Shown: positions 36,179-46,746, counted from the stretch's first letter. The stretch: DNA of 64,000 nucleotides from Ampelomyces quisqualis (GCA_018398575.1 JAGTXZ010000006.1:434001-498000); one strand, 5' to 3'. A program made the numbers and translations. Notes: generated by a model not told the origin, from the letters alone.

Positions 36179-36748
36179 ATGCCAGGCACAACCGAGGAGA
36201 AGGCGCCGCCGCTGCCAATCGTTGACCCGACATCTGCAACAGAAGAGGAGATCGATCCATCCGTCGATCGCGACAGGATCCGCGTCGTATGTACAGGAAC
36301 AGACTCTTCTGCAATTGTCGTTGCTCACATGTTGTAGCTTTCGGGTGCGACAGAAACGGCAGCATCGTTCCAGATCGACGGCGAGGACCACACGCTAGGA
36401 AATGCGCTCAGATACATCATCCACAAGAAGTAAGTCAAACTTGCGCAACAGCGCGGCCATGTACAGTTCTACTGTACAGGCGAGTTAACGTGATTTGTAG
36501 CCCTGATGTCGAGTTCTGTGGTTACTCGATTCCACATCCATCTGAGGCAAAGACGAACTTGCGCATACAAACATACGGTGGGTCTTCCTCTACCCTCATG
36601 CTAGGCATATACACTAATGGAAATAGATGGCGTCAGTGTATACGCGGTGCTTGAGAAGGGCCTTGAAGATTTAATGGCCATGTGTGATGTTGTCGAAGAG
36701 AAGTTCGCGGCTTCCAGGGACGATTTTATCAACAAGATGCAAGATTAG
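36179..36748 (+). CDS. RPC19: RNA polymerase I and III subunit AC19 (Rpc19)
   Basis: Shared small subunit of RNA polymerases I and III that pairs with AC40, the counterpart of the bacterial alpha dimer. Four exons: 36,179-36,286, 36,338-36,429, 36,501-36,577, 36,627-36,748, joined in frame to 132 aa (the yeast protein has 142). Introns are 51, 71 and 49 bases with GT/AG ends. Diagnostic sequence: SFQIDGEDHTLGNALRYIIH at the exon 2 end, the CGYSIPHPSE segment, and the C-terminal GLEDLMAMCDVVEEKF. The N-terminal 36 residues are acidic and variable, as usual. Converges on NDUFA6, whose stop is only 147 bases away. Exon structure is derived by reading, and all junctions keep frame. Confidence 0.95.
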
Positions 36749-36895
36749 CAGCATCGGGCTATGGCACAGAGTAATGCATTGCAATTCAGGCGTTATGGCT
36801 AGCATGGACAAGGGCGCATAGGAAGAAAATGGTATCGAAACTGCTATTCACATGCTTCCCTTCTTCCGATCCGCGATATCACCGTAGTGGCTAGC

Positions 36896-37596
36896 TTAAT
36901 TGCGACCCTACATCATGTTAGCACGGTTGCTTTGGTCGACAGTCAGGCGGCGCTCACCTCCAAGAAACCGTTAATGAAGTTGTTCGGCAGTCGTGCCTTG
37001 GGCTCTTCCTCGGCATGGAAGTACTTTAGCACGTGTGACGTCTGCTTCCAGAAGTTCAGAGTTTCCTATCCGTGTCAGTCCTGGGCAACTCTTCGATGCG
37101 ACCCGTCTCAGCCAAATGCGCATGCACTCGCAATCAGGAGTCGGCGAGCGTACCTGATACTCTTGGTGACTAGAGAACAGTAACACATCGACTGTCGGCA
37201 ACTGTTTCACGTATCTGTGCCGCTCGAACTCTTGTCGTATCTTTGTCCGTAGGGTCGAGACGGGCAGGTTGAGCGAGTACATGGTCTGGACCTCGGGAGC
37301 CTACATGGAGCATGTTAGCTCTCCGCGTCTTGTCGCAGTCTCCACGACCATTGTTGAGCCTCTTCACTCGCAGGCTCTCGTTGGGTCTCTCCGTAGGCAG
37401 GATTGTCGGTGGGGTCCGGTTTGAGCACAACATACCGACCGCAGCCAGTCCCGGTAGCTGTGAATAACCCTCCGTTTCGCATCGTTCCAGTTGACCGCTG
37501 GCCGGTGTCAGCGCTTCACTCTCTCCATTTCTCCGAGGGCGGAGCGGACATACACGAGCGCGTGCGCTGAGCGAGATAGGTGGGGTTAATGACCAT
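36896..37596 (-). CDS. Complex I LYR subunit B14/NDUFA6
   Basis: Accessory subunit of mitochondrial NADH:ubiquinone oxidoreductase (peripheral arm, binds acyl carrier protein). Five exons on the minus strand: 37,554-37,596, 37,436-37,497, 37,154-37,300, 36,958-37,065, 36,896-36,907, with introns of 56, 135, 88 and 50 bases; they join to 123 aa, close to the Neurospora 14.8-kDa subunit. Key sequence: HSYRDWLRSAPEVQTMYSLN (LYR-type motif region), RTKIRQEFERHRYV, LPTVDVLLFSSHQEYQ, and the end FINGFLEGRN. The last exon encodes only Gly-Arg-Asn and the stop, easily missed by gene finders. Divergent from BUD31 with 200 bases between starts. Confidence 0.94.
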
Positions 37597-37796
37597 TCTG
37601 GCGGTGTTGGCACGCTCGGGGCTGTCGTCGACCTCGAGCTATGGTGACCATGTGCCAAGCCTGCCGCTACGCCAACTAGCGCATGGTGACGGCAGGCTTC
37701 TGCCTTCTGCCTCCGTCAACCTTATTAACCCATTTTCGAAAAGCACAACCACCGTCTACTCCCGATCCCCGCGATCAACTACACACAACCGCGACC
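37597..37796. promoter_or_regulatory. Bidirectional promoter NDUFA6/BUD31 with a palindromic element
   Basis: 200 bases shared by two divergent housekeeping genes. It contains AAGCCTGCCG (37,657-37,666) and its exact inverted copy CGGCAGGCTT (37,690-37,699), separated by 23 bases, plus ATGGTGAC repeated at 37,641 and 37,683; the first lies in the palindrome ATGGTGACCAT. A CT-rich stretch precedes the BUD31 start. Function is inferred. Confidence 0.5.
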
Positions 37797-38296
37797 ATGC
37801 CGCCAGTCCGCACCGCGCGCGCTTCGAAAAAGGCCCCACCCGAAGGATTCGAGGACATCGAGGACACGCTGCTAGAGTTCCAGAACAAGATGAAGGACGC
37901 CGAGAACGCATCCCACGAGGGCAAGAAGAAGTACGAAATGACATGGCCAATCTTCCAAATCACCCACCAACGGTCGCGATACATCTACGACCTCTACTAT
38001 GAGAAGGAAGCCATCAGCAAGCCGCTGTACGACCACCTGCTCAAGAACGGCTACGCAGATGCCATGTTGATCGCCAAATGGAAGAAGCAGGGGTACGAAA
38101 AGGTACGTCGAGCACTGGCCAATGCCTCCGGTGCAATGCTGATCGAGGCCAGCTTTGTTGCACAAGATGCATCCAGACCAAGGAGACCAACTTCCGATCG
38201 ACATGTATCTGCCGAGTGCCTCGCGAGCAGCTCAAAGAGAACCAGGACATACAGTGCGTCAACTGTGGGTGCAGAGGATGTGCATCGAGCGACTGA
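37797..38296 (+). CDS. BUD31: Pre-mRNA splicing protein Bud31 (G10 family)
   Basis: Component of the spliceosome (SF3b/NineTeen-associated) that stabilises the U6 region of the catalytic core. Two exons, 37,797-38,102 and 38,153-38,296, with a 50-base intron (GTACGT...CCAG), giving 149 aa. The N-terminal half has the family signature PPEGFEDIEDTLLEFQNKM and ITHQRSRYIYDLYYEKEAIS. The C-terminal exon has the zinc-binding Cys set: LCCTRCIQTK, CICRVP and CVNCGCRGC. The protein ends CASSD. Reading on past 38,102 without splicing gives a false longer frame. Identification is firm. Confidence 0.96.
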
Positions 38297-38739
38297 GCAA
38301 AAACGCGGATAGCTGGTCAGGACGGCTGGTCATGTTGGAATGGACATGCTTCACCGCGTCCAAGTGCAAGAGAAGAAGGCCTCGAACAATCCTCTTCGGA
38401 CACGGGGAGCAGTGTTAAAGCAGGAAGACGGGCGAGAATGATACCCAGTCACGGCAGGTTCCGAGTCAGCACAGACATGAGCAAGAAGAACACCACTAAG
38501 CAAAGGGTTCGTCGGTCGGACAAAGCGTTGCATTCAGTCGTTAACACATCTACAGAAAAGCTATGAAGATTTAGTTCAAATGCTGATGTCATAAGAAAAG
38601 CCTTCCGGGTATGCCTGAACTCCGCCTTACTTCCCTTTACCATCTAACCTGCGCAAAGAAATTTTACATCGTATACTCATCCCATCGTTCATTTCCGTCT
38701 GCCGCCAACGGGCCTTATCTCCTGGATTTCTTGAAGTGA
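38297..38739. other. Intergenic, BUD31 3' region
   Basis: Convergent spacer with no recognisable gene or repeat. Confidence 0.5.
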
Positions 38740-39486
38740 TTAAAACTGATTCCTAGCTAGTCGCTCCTGATAGACCGGGCTCTCTCTTCTGGATATAGGC
38801 CTGGGCAACAGCCCGTCCGTTGGCAAAGATTTGATCCACACTGACGCTGGTGGTGAGGGCCAGAGTCGAGCCAACTCTGATCCCAAGCTGGACCGCTTGA
38901 CAGTGTCACCGCGCTTTAATCGGAACGGACTACTACCATCGATTGGCGAATCCAAATCCGCGTGGATTAGTCGAGCAGCATTTCTCATCGGTATTGCGGG
39001 TGGCTCGACCTGTACGCCCGTCCCTTGTTCACCTCGAACTTCGCGTGGTGCTACGCTCTTGCCTCCGAATCGTGCTTCTCCCTGTCGCATAGCATGTATC
39101 GGCGAACTAAAAGCAGCCATTTGGCACACTTTACTGCTCCTTTCCTGACCGTCGATCCAGCGGTTGTACGAATGAAGATCTTTCTCAGATAGAGGTGGCG
39201 ATATTGACCCTTGTATCGAATCGCGCGCTGCTCGACACTTTCGGTACCAGAAGAGGAAGAGAACATAAAATCCAACCAACACGACGACGACGACGACCGG
39301 TATCATGACCAGTCCAACTTTAGTTGTAGTGTTCATTCCATGGTGTGTTGTTGATACAAATGATTCGGCGGCAGCAGGTACTGATGGCACCGGCGAGACG
39401 GTGTCTTTCTCGATAAGAATACAGGTTGGTGGTTCCACGTCGGGCTGTGCTTTTGCGTAAGCTGCACGAGCTGTAAAGCGTGCCAT
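38740..39486 (-). CDS. Predicted single-pass membrane protein, 248 aa
   Basis: Minus-strand frame with ATG at 39,486. A Thr-rich segment (TTHHGMNTTTK) precedes one strong membrane span, VGLVMIPVVVVVVLVGFYVL, followed by FLFWYRKCRAAR, a basic stop-transfer. The remaining about 155 residues are polar, Ser/Pro/Arg-rich and probably disordered and cytoplasmic (for example SISPPLSEKDLHSYNRW). This layout, a short Thr-rich ectodomain, one Val-rich span and a disordered tail, is common in uncharacterised fungal plasma-membrane proteins, some of which act as stress sensors. No signal peptide is visible, so an upstream exon may be missing. Confidence 0.55.
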   Translation of the reverse strand: MARFTARAAYAKAQPDVEPPTCILIEKDTVSPVPSVPAAAESFVSTTHHGMNTTTKVGLVMIPVVVVVVLVGFYVLFLFWYRKCRAARDSIQGSISPPLSEKDLHSYNRWIDGQERSSKVCQMAAFSSPIHAMRQGEARFGGKSVAPREVRGEQGTGVQVEPPAIPMRNAARLIHADLDSPIDGSSPFRLKRGDTVKRSSLGSELARLWPSPPASVWIKSLPTDGLLPRPISRRESPVYQERLARNQF

Positions 39487-40950
39487 GCTCAATTTCGGGC
39501 TCGTGATCGATCAACGACTGTAAATGGTTATTCGGAAGGAAGAAGTATAGTCTGCAACTGAGTACTTTATCATCAACAGCTTAGACAATTAAACCAATGT
39601 CTCTCGCCTATCTATAAGACCCAAATACATGTGTAAGCTCAGCCCTCAGAACCTGTACCACGATCTACCGTGTCCGGGCGCCCCTTCACGTATCAAGAAA
39701 CAAAACAAATGTTACAGCGACCAGACAATGAACAAGTTATGCTCACTTGTTCAGTTCTTGACCTTTTACTTTGCTTTGTTTTCACCCACCCGCACCTCAG
39801 CATGAGCAAAAATAATCACGGCATGCCACTCGGACTCCGCTTTGGCCCCACGGATGGGCTGCCTACGGATTTAGCCATGAAACATACACGGGAACCCTGA
39901 AGTGTGTGGGTGATGAGCTAGGGAAGCTGAGTAGGGATGTCAAGCGCTAGGGTAGAATACATACAATAGCCGCGGAATTTGGATGGGTGTGCTCCTTTTC
40001 TTTTCCTTCTACGTCGGGTAAGTAGGCTGGTAAATTATCTAGGTCACGCAGTAGAACATTGAAACTCAACAAAGCTCTACACATACAGTTTCAGCATTGA
40101 AATGATGTTATTGCTAGGCCATCCAACTTGCTGCTGTTCCGCACTTCAAGTTCCGACACTTGGTATCCCGAATGTTGGACGCTGGAAGCAGTTTAGTGTA
40201 CCCGGAGATTAGCGCAATCGCAAAATAAACGGATGGTATTTTTGGTTTTTGTGAGGCTGAGCGTCGGGAAGGGGACGGGGGAAGTGATGTCATTTCGCAA
40301 AGGGCTTGTAAGGGATACCAATGAAGCTAAAGTCTTGGAGAAGGTTTCTTTGTGGACTTGTATGGTGAGGCTAAAGTTTAGGGAGGGATAAAGACAGCCT
40401 TGTACCGGTAAGGGTTTGGGTCAGAGTGCTGGGCTGTGGTATGGGTTTGGAGCAGTAGGCCTAAGCTGCAGCTCTTAATTGAGAAAAGTATCGCTAAGAT
40501 TAATCATGCCTATGAAAGTTGGAACAAGTCCACATCTGTAGGAAGCTATGGCTATCTCTAGAGTCACGTAAAGGAAGTTACTCTTTTGTTATGGTCCATC
40601 ACATGATATCGTTCTTATATAAGTGTGTTGCTGTCCAACTAAGCAGGGATGCCTTAGCGAGAAAGATATCGGCAGCGGTGCGATACCCAACGGCGGGCGG
40701 GTCTCGATCCTTCAGCAATATCCCGAAGTCAGATAGTGTCACTCGTAGGGCGCAGGTCGCCAGTTAATTGAGTCAGAGGACTCGGTGTGGTAAACAATCC
40801 TCTTAAGTATGCCAGCCACAGTTCGCACCAAGTCACCGGTCACAATATTTGCATTGCAGAAGCTCGAGCAGCTCATAGCTACGACCTTGCACACACAGCT
40901 CTGACACTGCTTTTACAGAGCACTTGAGGTTCGAGATCCCCGTAGACATC
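39487..40950. other. Long intergenic region upstream of ArgJ
   Basis: About 1.46 kb with only short frames and no recognisable domain, RNA gene or repeat. Its right end is the ArgJ promoter with a TGAGTCA site. Confidence 0.5.
40769..40775. promoter_or_regulatory. Full Gcn4/Cpc1-type site TGAGTCA upstream of ArgJ
   Basis: A perfect TGAGTCA 176-182 bases before the ArgJ start codon. In fungi arginine-pathway genes are classic targets of general amino-acid control (Gcn4 in yeast, CPC1 in Neurospora), so the site fits the gene. Binding is not shown by the sequence. Confidence 0.55.
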
Positions 40951-42351
40951 ATGTTCCTCACGCGATCCAATCCGCGATACCTCGCTCGCACAAGCCGTGT
41001 CTTATCATCCCAATTGCGATACTACTCCGCGCCCGGCGAAGGCACCATTTCCCCGGCGAAAAAGGCATACGTACCTACCAGCGGTACCTACCCACTCGGC
41101 TTCAAAGCTGGCAGCGCGCATGTTGGCGTTAAGGCTTCAAACTCGCGCTTCGACGATCTCGCGCTCATCGCGTCCGACACACCATGCGCCGGTGCTGCGG
41201 TCTTCACAACCAACAAGTTCCAAGCGGCGCCTGTAACAGTTAGCAGGGACATGCTGAAGAAAAGGAAAGGAGAGGGTATAAGGGCCGTCATCGTGAATTC
41301 GGGTTGCGCCAATGCCGTTACCGGCCGTGGCGGGATCGAGGACGCACTATCCATGGGCGCAGAAGCAGACAAATGCTTCATCTCCGACAACAACGGAGAA
41401 GACGATGGCCAAGGAAGCCGCAGTCTTGTCATGAGCACAGGTGTAATCGGTCAACGCCTACCGATACAGAAGATAACCTCCAAGATTCCCACTGCGTACT
41501 ACAACCTCGGCTCGACACATGATCACTGGCTCTCCACCGCCCGCGCAATCTGCACGACAGACACTTTCCCAAAACTGCTGTCTCGAACATTTACGCTGCC
41601 AGGAAGTCAGGAAAAATACCACGTTGCAGGCATGACCAAAGGCGCAGGCATGATCCACCCTAACATGGCCACCCTCCTAGGTATAATCTGTACCGACGCC
41701 CCGGTCTCCGCAGGCCCCTTACAATCCGCACTCTCATCCGCAGTCACAAAGTCTTTCAACAGCATCTCCATCGACGGCGACACATCGACCAACGACACCG
41801 TTGCTCTACTGGCCAACGGCGCTGCAGGCGGATCATCCATATCCTCTACGTCATCCGAGCAATTTCAAGCGTTCCAGGAGACACTCACAAACTTTGCAAT
41901 CGATCTAGCAAAACTAGTCGTTCGAGATGGCGAAGGTGCCACCAAATTTGTAACCATTCGCGTCACAGACGCGGAATCGTACAAAGATGCGCACCGCGTA
42001 GCATCCACCATTGCCCGCAGTCCACTTGTCAAGACAGCGTTGTACGGCAAAGACGCAAACTGGGGGCGTATACTATGCGCAACGGGGTACGCCGAGTCCG
42101 TATCGAGCGTGATCCCCACTGAAACAAGCGTCTCATTTATTCCCAGTGATGGATCCGAGGAGTTGAGGTTGCTCGTCAAGGGAGAGCCAGAGAGCGTTGA
42201 TGAAGCGCGGGCTAGCAAGATTTTGGAAGCAGAGGATTTGGAAATATTGGTACGACTGAGCGAGGACCGAGGGTGGAAAGAAGAGGCAATGTTTTGGACG
42301 TGTGATTTCAGTCACGAATATGTTACTATCAACGGGGACTATAGGACGTGA
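40951..42351 (+). CDS. ARG7: Mitochondrial ornithine/glutamate N-acetyltransferase ArgJ
   Basis: Bifunctional enzyme of the arginine acetyl cycle: transfers acetyl from N-acetylornithine to glutamate and can acetylate glutamate with acetyl-CoA, in the mitochondrial matrix. 466 aa, no intron. I chose ATG 40,951 because the protein then starts MFLTRSNPRYLARTSRVLSS, a basic, hydroxylated mitochondrial presequence. The precursor is self-cleaved into alpha and beta chains before a Thr nucleophile; here that is Thr241 in KGAGMIHPNMATLLG, with the partner motif SGCANA near 119 and SIDGDTSTNDT further on. The tail CDFSHEYVTINGDYRT is typical. A short insertion near residue 142-155 (CFISDNNGEDDGQG) is variable in fungi. 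Confidence 0.96.
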   Translation: MFLTRSNPRYLARTSRVLSSQLRYYSAPGEGTISPAKKAYVPTSGTYPLGFKAGSAHVGVKASNSRFDDLALIASDTPCAGAAVFTTNKFQAAPVTVSRDMLKKRKGEGIRAVIVNSGCANAVTGRGGIEDALSMGAEADKCFISDNNGEDDGQGSRSLVMSTGVIGQRLPIQKITSKIPTAYYNLGSTHDHWLSTARAICTTDTFPKLLSRTFTLPGSQEKYHVAGMTKGAGMIHPNMATLLGIICTDAPVSAGPLQSALSSAVTKSFNSISIDGDTSTNDTVALLANGAAGGSSISSTSSEQFQAFQETLTNFAIDLAKLVVRDGEGATKFVTIRVTDAESYKDAHRVASTIARSPLVKTALYGKDANWGRILCATGYAESVSSVIPTETSVSFIPSDGSEELRLLVKGEPESVDEARASKILEAEDLEILVRLSEDRGWKEEAMFWTCDFSHEYVTINGDYRT

Positions 42352-43223
42352 CCTCGACGAACAAAGAGGGAGTATTGCTGTGGACGGGAGCAATTCGAGA
42401 AGTAAAGAAGGATCTGAATACATCCTGTGCCCTAAACATGTAATTCTTTGTGGCCACTACATGATGCTTATTGCGTGAATTGACTTACGGTGCTGCCATG
42501 CCAACTTCGCTTTAACACTGTGCTCGCAGTGGGAAGCGCTAATGTTTATTCCCATTACCAGCACGGCGCACTCTCAGTGACCTGTTAGTAGCACAGAAGA
42601 GCACAGGGAGCAGACGACAATGTATATGTTTGTGTTCGAAGAGGTCGAGTAACATTTGATTCATCGGTAAGCAAAAAAAACCAGACAGCAAGACTATCGA
42701 CTTTCATGAGCCATGTTCGCGTCGACGCATTCCACATCCATTATCCAGCCATCTGGCAATGGCTCTTTCACTACAGTGGGCGAGTCCAAAACGTATCATT
42801 ACCACACTCGACAAAAGCAAGACAGAAAAAACAAGCAAGTAGTAGACCTTCAACTCCAGGGACAGTACTCCGTAGTTGACACAATGATAAGCGTCGAATG
42901 TGTACGCCCACGTGGCCCCTCCAACGCCCTGCCCAGAATAAGCAAGGTGTATGGGATTAAGACGCTAGTTCGTGAAAGGACCAGCCGTTGCTGTCGTGGG
43001 TCTCGTTGATCGTGGTATCGTGAGGTGAGGTGACATATCTCAAAAGAGCATCTAGCAAGTGCGAGGAAGAGGTCTCGAGCAATAGAGTGAAGAAATATGG
43101 ATGGGTCAAGTAGACCGGGTAAAACAAGGGGTATCGTCAATAGTGTGGGTATCGAAGATCAAAGGTCCAGACGAGAAAGTCCAGAACATAGTGGGAAGAA
43201 GCTCAGAGCAACAAAATCTGAGC
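42352..43223. other. Intergenic, convergent 3' region
   Basis: About 870 bases between the ends of ArgJ and the forkhead gene. Only short frames are present, with no recognisable feature. Confidence 0.5.
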
Positions 43224-45479
43224 CTAGAAGCGGGTAGTGGTGCCGCGGGCCAAAGTTGGGCGACCTGTCACTTTCTGTGGCGAGCCATTGGATGCAACAA
43301 CGGAAGGCCTGGCGCCAATCTTCTCAAAGCCTTGCAAAAGATCGATGCCAGGCTCGGACTCGTCACTGTGCAGCAAATGAAAGATGTCATCATCATCCTG
43401 TTGTTGTCGCTGAGTGAAAGGCGCGCTGAAGGACTGAGGGGGCGTGATACTCGAGTGACTGTTCTCCTTGCCAGCGGCAGGGAAAGAGAAATCAACAGGA
43501 GGATTCGAGATGGGCATCTTCAAATTGGAGGCCATTAGCGGCGCGAGCGTCTTTACGGGAGACAAGTTGGGCATGTTCAGGGAAGAAGACGACAACTTCA
43601 AGTTTGGAGTAGGAGGAGAGCTCATGTTGCCTTTCACGCCAGTGATATCGGCGAGGATGCCAGTGGTGGTGACGGCACGTTCTAGCCTTGGTCGCTTAGC
43701 ACTTCGCTTGATCGGGCTCTCGTTGTAACCAAAGTCGCCGAAAACGTCAAAGGTGCTATCGAAGCCTTGGCCGACAAGGTTGACGTTCTCCTCGTTGGGA
43801 ATCGTCACAGCCGGGCTCCAGGTTTTGTTGTCGAGGAACGACGTGTCGACCCACATGGCCAGATTCTTATCTGGGGAACCTCCTACAAGCTCTCGCATCT
43901 TGTTACGGTGGTTGCGCAGGTTGGTATTGGGCGAGGCGGAAGCAGGCGGTAAGGCAGGACGCTTGAAGACGACGGCAGGGGTCAGTGGTCCACCAAGCTT
44001 AGGGTTCGAGCGGAATGGCGAAGACATCAGTCCAGCACTGGCAGGTTGCTTCATCGAGGGTCGGGTTTTGGTGGGAGAGTCGTAAGATGATCCTCGGATA
44101 CGGGCAATCTCCTCTTCCGCACGTCCACGCTTGATAGGGCGATCGGGATCTGCTTCAGAGGTGAGGAGTGGTCCAAGCGCGTTGCCCTTTGTTGCAGACG
44201 ACTCGATGGACGAATAGTAACCACTATCGCCCAGGCCGTTGAACTTGCGCTTGCGTCGTCCACCGGAACGGCTGTTGGTAGGGAAGCGTGGGGCGTGCGG
44301 CGGAGTATCGTCTCGGGTGGAACGTGCGCGTGAGACTGGTGGCGGCGGCGACGAGTGGATGTCCGCTGGTGGCGGCGAGGACGGAATTTGACGGGGCGGT
44401 GGCATGCTGATGGGATCGTGTCCGTCATGGGCAGCTGGGTCTGAGTTTGGAATGGTCGCATCCGACGATGGCAGCTCTGGCTCTTCAGGGAACTTGCTCG
44501 AGTCAAATCCCTTCGTCGAGCTCATGGGCGGGAAGCTGACAGATGCTGCTGGTGCGGTGGAGCGGGGAAAGTCACTGGGATATCCTGACATGAAGCCATC
44601 TGGGCCGGTGGACCGGCGGAGTGCCTTGACCTTGTGATACTGCTTCTCAAATCCCTCGTTGATGATCCAGTAATGGCCTTTTCCAGGGTCGTCCTTGGGG
44701 CGCTCTTGCTTAGAGAAGGATTTGCTCAGGCTGAGGTTGTGGCGAATGCTATTCTGCCAGCCCGTCTCCTGCGAGTTGCGATAGAATGCGAAAGTGTCTG
44801 AGATCCACTTGTAAATTTGGGCAAGGGTCAATCGGCGGCTGGTAGATCGCAGAATGGCCATACCAATGAGCATCGCGTAGCTGTGCGAAGGTTTGTTGCC
44901 GTCGTCCTCGACAGCGGGCATCTCGTCGGGCTCAGGAATCGGGCCTTCCACCTCGTCGACCTTGACTTCCTTGGTCGTCTTCAGCCTCTTGCTGCGGTCG
45001 CGCAGTGGTGCGGCGTCGGAGAAGGGGCGTTTGAGGCCCTGCTTGATCGGAGGCTCGGCGGCGGACATGGGGAGCTCGGGATAAGAGTACATGTTCTCCT
45101 TGTCCGTTTGACCCGGCAAGGTGGTCCAAAACCGCAGGTTGCTCGCCATGTCGTGGGCCTGGTCCTTCTTCATGGGTGCGTCTGTCCACAGGCGCTCCCT
45201 TGGGGGTGGGATAGAGATGCCGTTGATGCCCTTTTCGGCGAGGGCCTGGGGCGGGGGCGAGCTTGAAACGCGGCGGGTCTTGCGGGGCGACGGCGCGCCG
45301 AGGAGAGACGTGGGAGGAGCGAGGAGCGTATGCGAGTCGTTTGACACGTCGGTGACGGAGGCGTACGAGTCCAGGTGGTGCGGGTCGAAGGTGTGGGCTT
45401 GGTGGTGGTCGTGGTGGTCGTGGGGTTGAACGGGATCCTGGAGTATGTGCACGGGGGAGCGTCGACGCGCTGCAGCCAT
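43224..45479 (-). CDS. Forkhead transcription factor
   Basis: 751 aa in one exon, start ATG at 45,479 (MAAARRRSPVHIL). The forkhead DNA-binding domain spans about 196-285: KPSHSYAMLIGMAILRS, LTLAQIYKWISDTF and the recognition helix WQNSIRHNLSL at about 241-251, ending GKGHYWII. The N-terminus is His/Pro-rich with a possible basic patch KRPFSDAAPLRDRSKRLK at about 151-168. The C-terminal 460 residues are Ser/Pro-rich with many SP/TP sites, as expected for a CDK-regulated factor. By the placement of the domain and lack of an FHA domain it is closer to the HCM1/Sep1 group than to FKH1/2, but I cannot settle this. Likely role: cell-cycle transcription. Confidence 0.92.
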   Translation of the reverse strand: MAAARRRSPVHILQDPVQPHDHHDHHQAHTFDPHHLDSYASVTDVSNDSHTLLAPPTSLLGAPSPRKTRRVSSSPPPQALAEKGINGISIPPPRERLWTDAPMKKDQAHDMASNLRFWTTLPGQTDKENMYSYPELPMSAAEPPIKQGLKRPFSDAAPLRDRSKRLKTTKEVKVDEVEGPIPEPDEMPAVEDDGNKPSHSYAMLIGMAILRSTSRRLTLAQIYKWISDTFAFYRNSQETGWQNSIRHNLSLSKSFSKQERPKDDPGKGHYWIINEGFEKQYHKVKALRRSTGPDGFMSGYPSDFPRSTAPAASVSFPPMSSTKGFDSSKFPEEPELPSSDATIPNSDPAAHDGHDPISMPPPRQIPSSPPPADIHSSPPPPVSRARSTRDDTPPHAPRFPTNSRSGGRRKRKFNGLGDSGYYSSIESSATKGNALGPLLTSEADPDRPIKRGRAEEEIARIRGSSYDSPTKTRPSMKQPASAGLMSSPFRSNPKLGGPLTPAVVFKRPALPPASASPNTNLRNHRNKMRELVGGSPDKNLAMWVDTSFLDNKTWSPAVTIPNEENVNLVGQGFDSTFDVFGDFGYNESPIKRSAKRPRLERAVTTTGILADITGVKGNMSSPPTPNLKLSSSSLNMPNLSPVKTLAPLMASNLKMPISNPPVDFSFPAAGKENSHSSITPPQSFSAPFTQRQQQDDDDIFHLLHSDESEPGIDLLQGFEKIGARPSVVASNGSPQKVTGRPTLARGTTTRF

Positions 45480-46746
45480 GGCGAGCACAGCCGGCGAGGC
45501 TTGCAGTGGCCTTGTATGAACTCGTGCGACGCTATGACGCGTGGAATCGCGTCAAGGCCGGCACAATGGGCGGGCGATGGTCCACGGGCACGGTCGGCAG
45601 GTGCGTTGTGGACGGAGATTGCGGTGACCGAGGCCAGAAGAAAGCAAAACGGTCCAAAGCCAACTGTCGACAGGCGTATGCTGTCGTCGAGACTGCGTCG
45701 AGAGGACTAGAAGGGAGGCGCGTGTCGGGCGTGGGCTGCCCTGTTACCTGTGCGGACGAGATGAGGCAGCGGAGCAGCTCGCGTGCCGGGCGCTAAGCAG
45801 CAGCTGTGACGCAGTGCCAATGGCGAGTCCACGGCGGGCTGATACTACCCGCGATGTTGCGTCAAGCCCAAGAGGGCCGGGCAGGAATGGAAGGATACAA
45901 AATGCAGTGGTAGGGACGGCGTACGGGGTAGTCTATTGAGTGTCTGGTGCCAGGTGGATGCGGGTGGGGTGAAGGGCTGCAAAGTTTGGGGGGGGGATTC
46001 GGGGGGAAGGTGCGACAGAAGTTGGAATCAGGTTGCAAAACCAAAGACTTGGCAAGGATGCAAGGAAGGCAGTTGCCAGCGGGTGAGTGGAGTGGGCAAC
46101 GGGGCAGGCGCGACGGGGCAAGGGCAGGCGCGACAGGGCAGACCCCCGTCCGGCACTTGGGCTACCTTGGTCTACCTGCCCATGTTCGCCCCCTCGCCGC
46201 GGTTTCGCCTCGGTGACAGGCCGACGACTCGCTGTCGCTGTCTTGCACTACCACGCGCAGCGTGAAACGGGCGGCTTTGCCATGGCGAGCAGCATCTCGA
46301 TCCGGTGACATGGGCCATGTCTAGAACGGAGCAGATAGCCATCTCCCAATCTCGTGCGTTGACGCTTGACTCTTCTTCCATCGTGCGAGGGAGACCTGTC
46401 GCTACCAATTTCTTGGACTTGCCACTGGAATTTACCAGCCACATGTCACGTGTGATGCATCATACCGCTGGTGCGCCGGCGCAGATCATCCCGGATCGTA
46501 CCGAGTACATAGTCGCACATCTGCCGCAGCCTCAGATCTCAACACAACCTACAACTTAGCGGCATCAGCGCGCGAACTGAACACATGCATGAGTCCACCC
46601 GGAACGTCCAGAAGGTAAAGGAGTGACATGGACAACGCTCTACATTACAAACAAGAGCAACTACCGCAAAGAACCCCTCCCTCTCTTCCCTTTTTCAACA
46701 GACACAACCCCACTGCCCATTCCCATGCTTCATGTCGCCTTGGATC
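45480..46746. other. Forkhead gene promoter and leader region
   Basis: About 1.27 kb, GC-rich near 45.5-46.2 kb, with no recognisable gene. It holds the G-rich tract noted at 45,961-46,008. The right end is the 3' region of the secreted-protein gene. Confidence 0.5.

Noticed and set aside
40926..40941. T-loop-like ggttcgagatcc
   Set aside because: No upstream D-arm or anticodon stem; it lies in the ArgJ leader and is chance.
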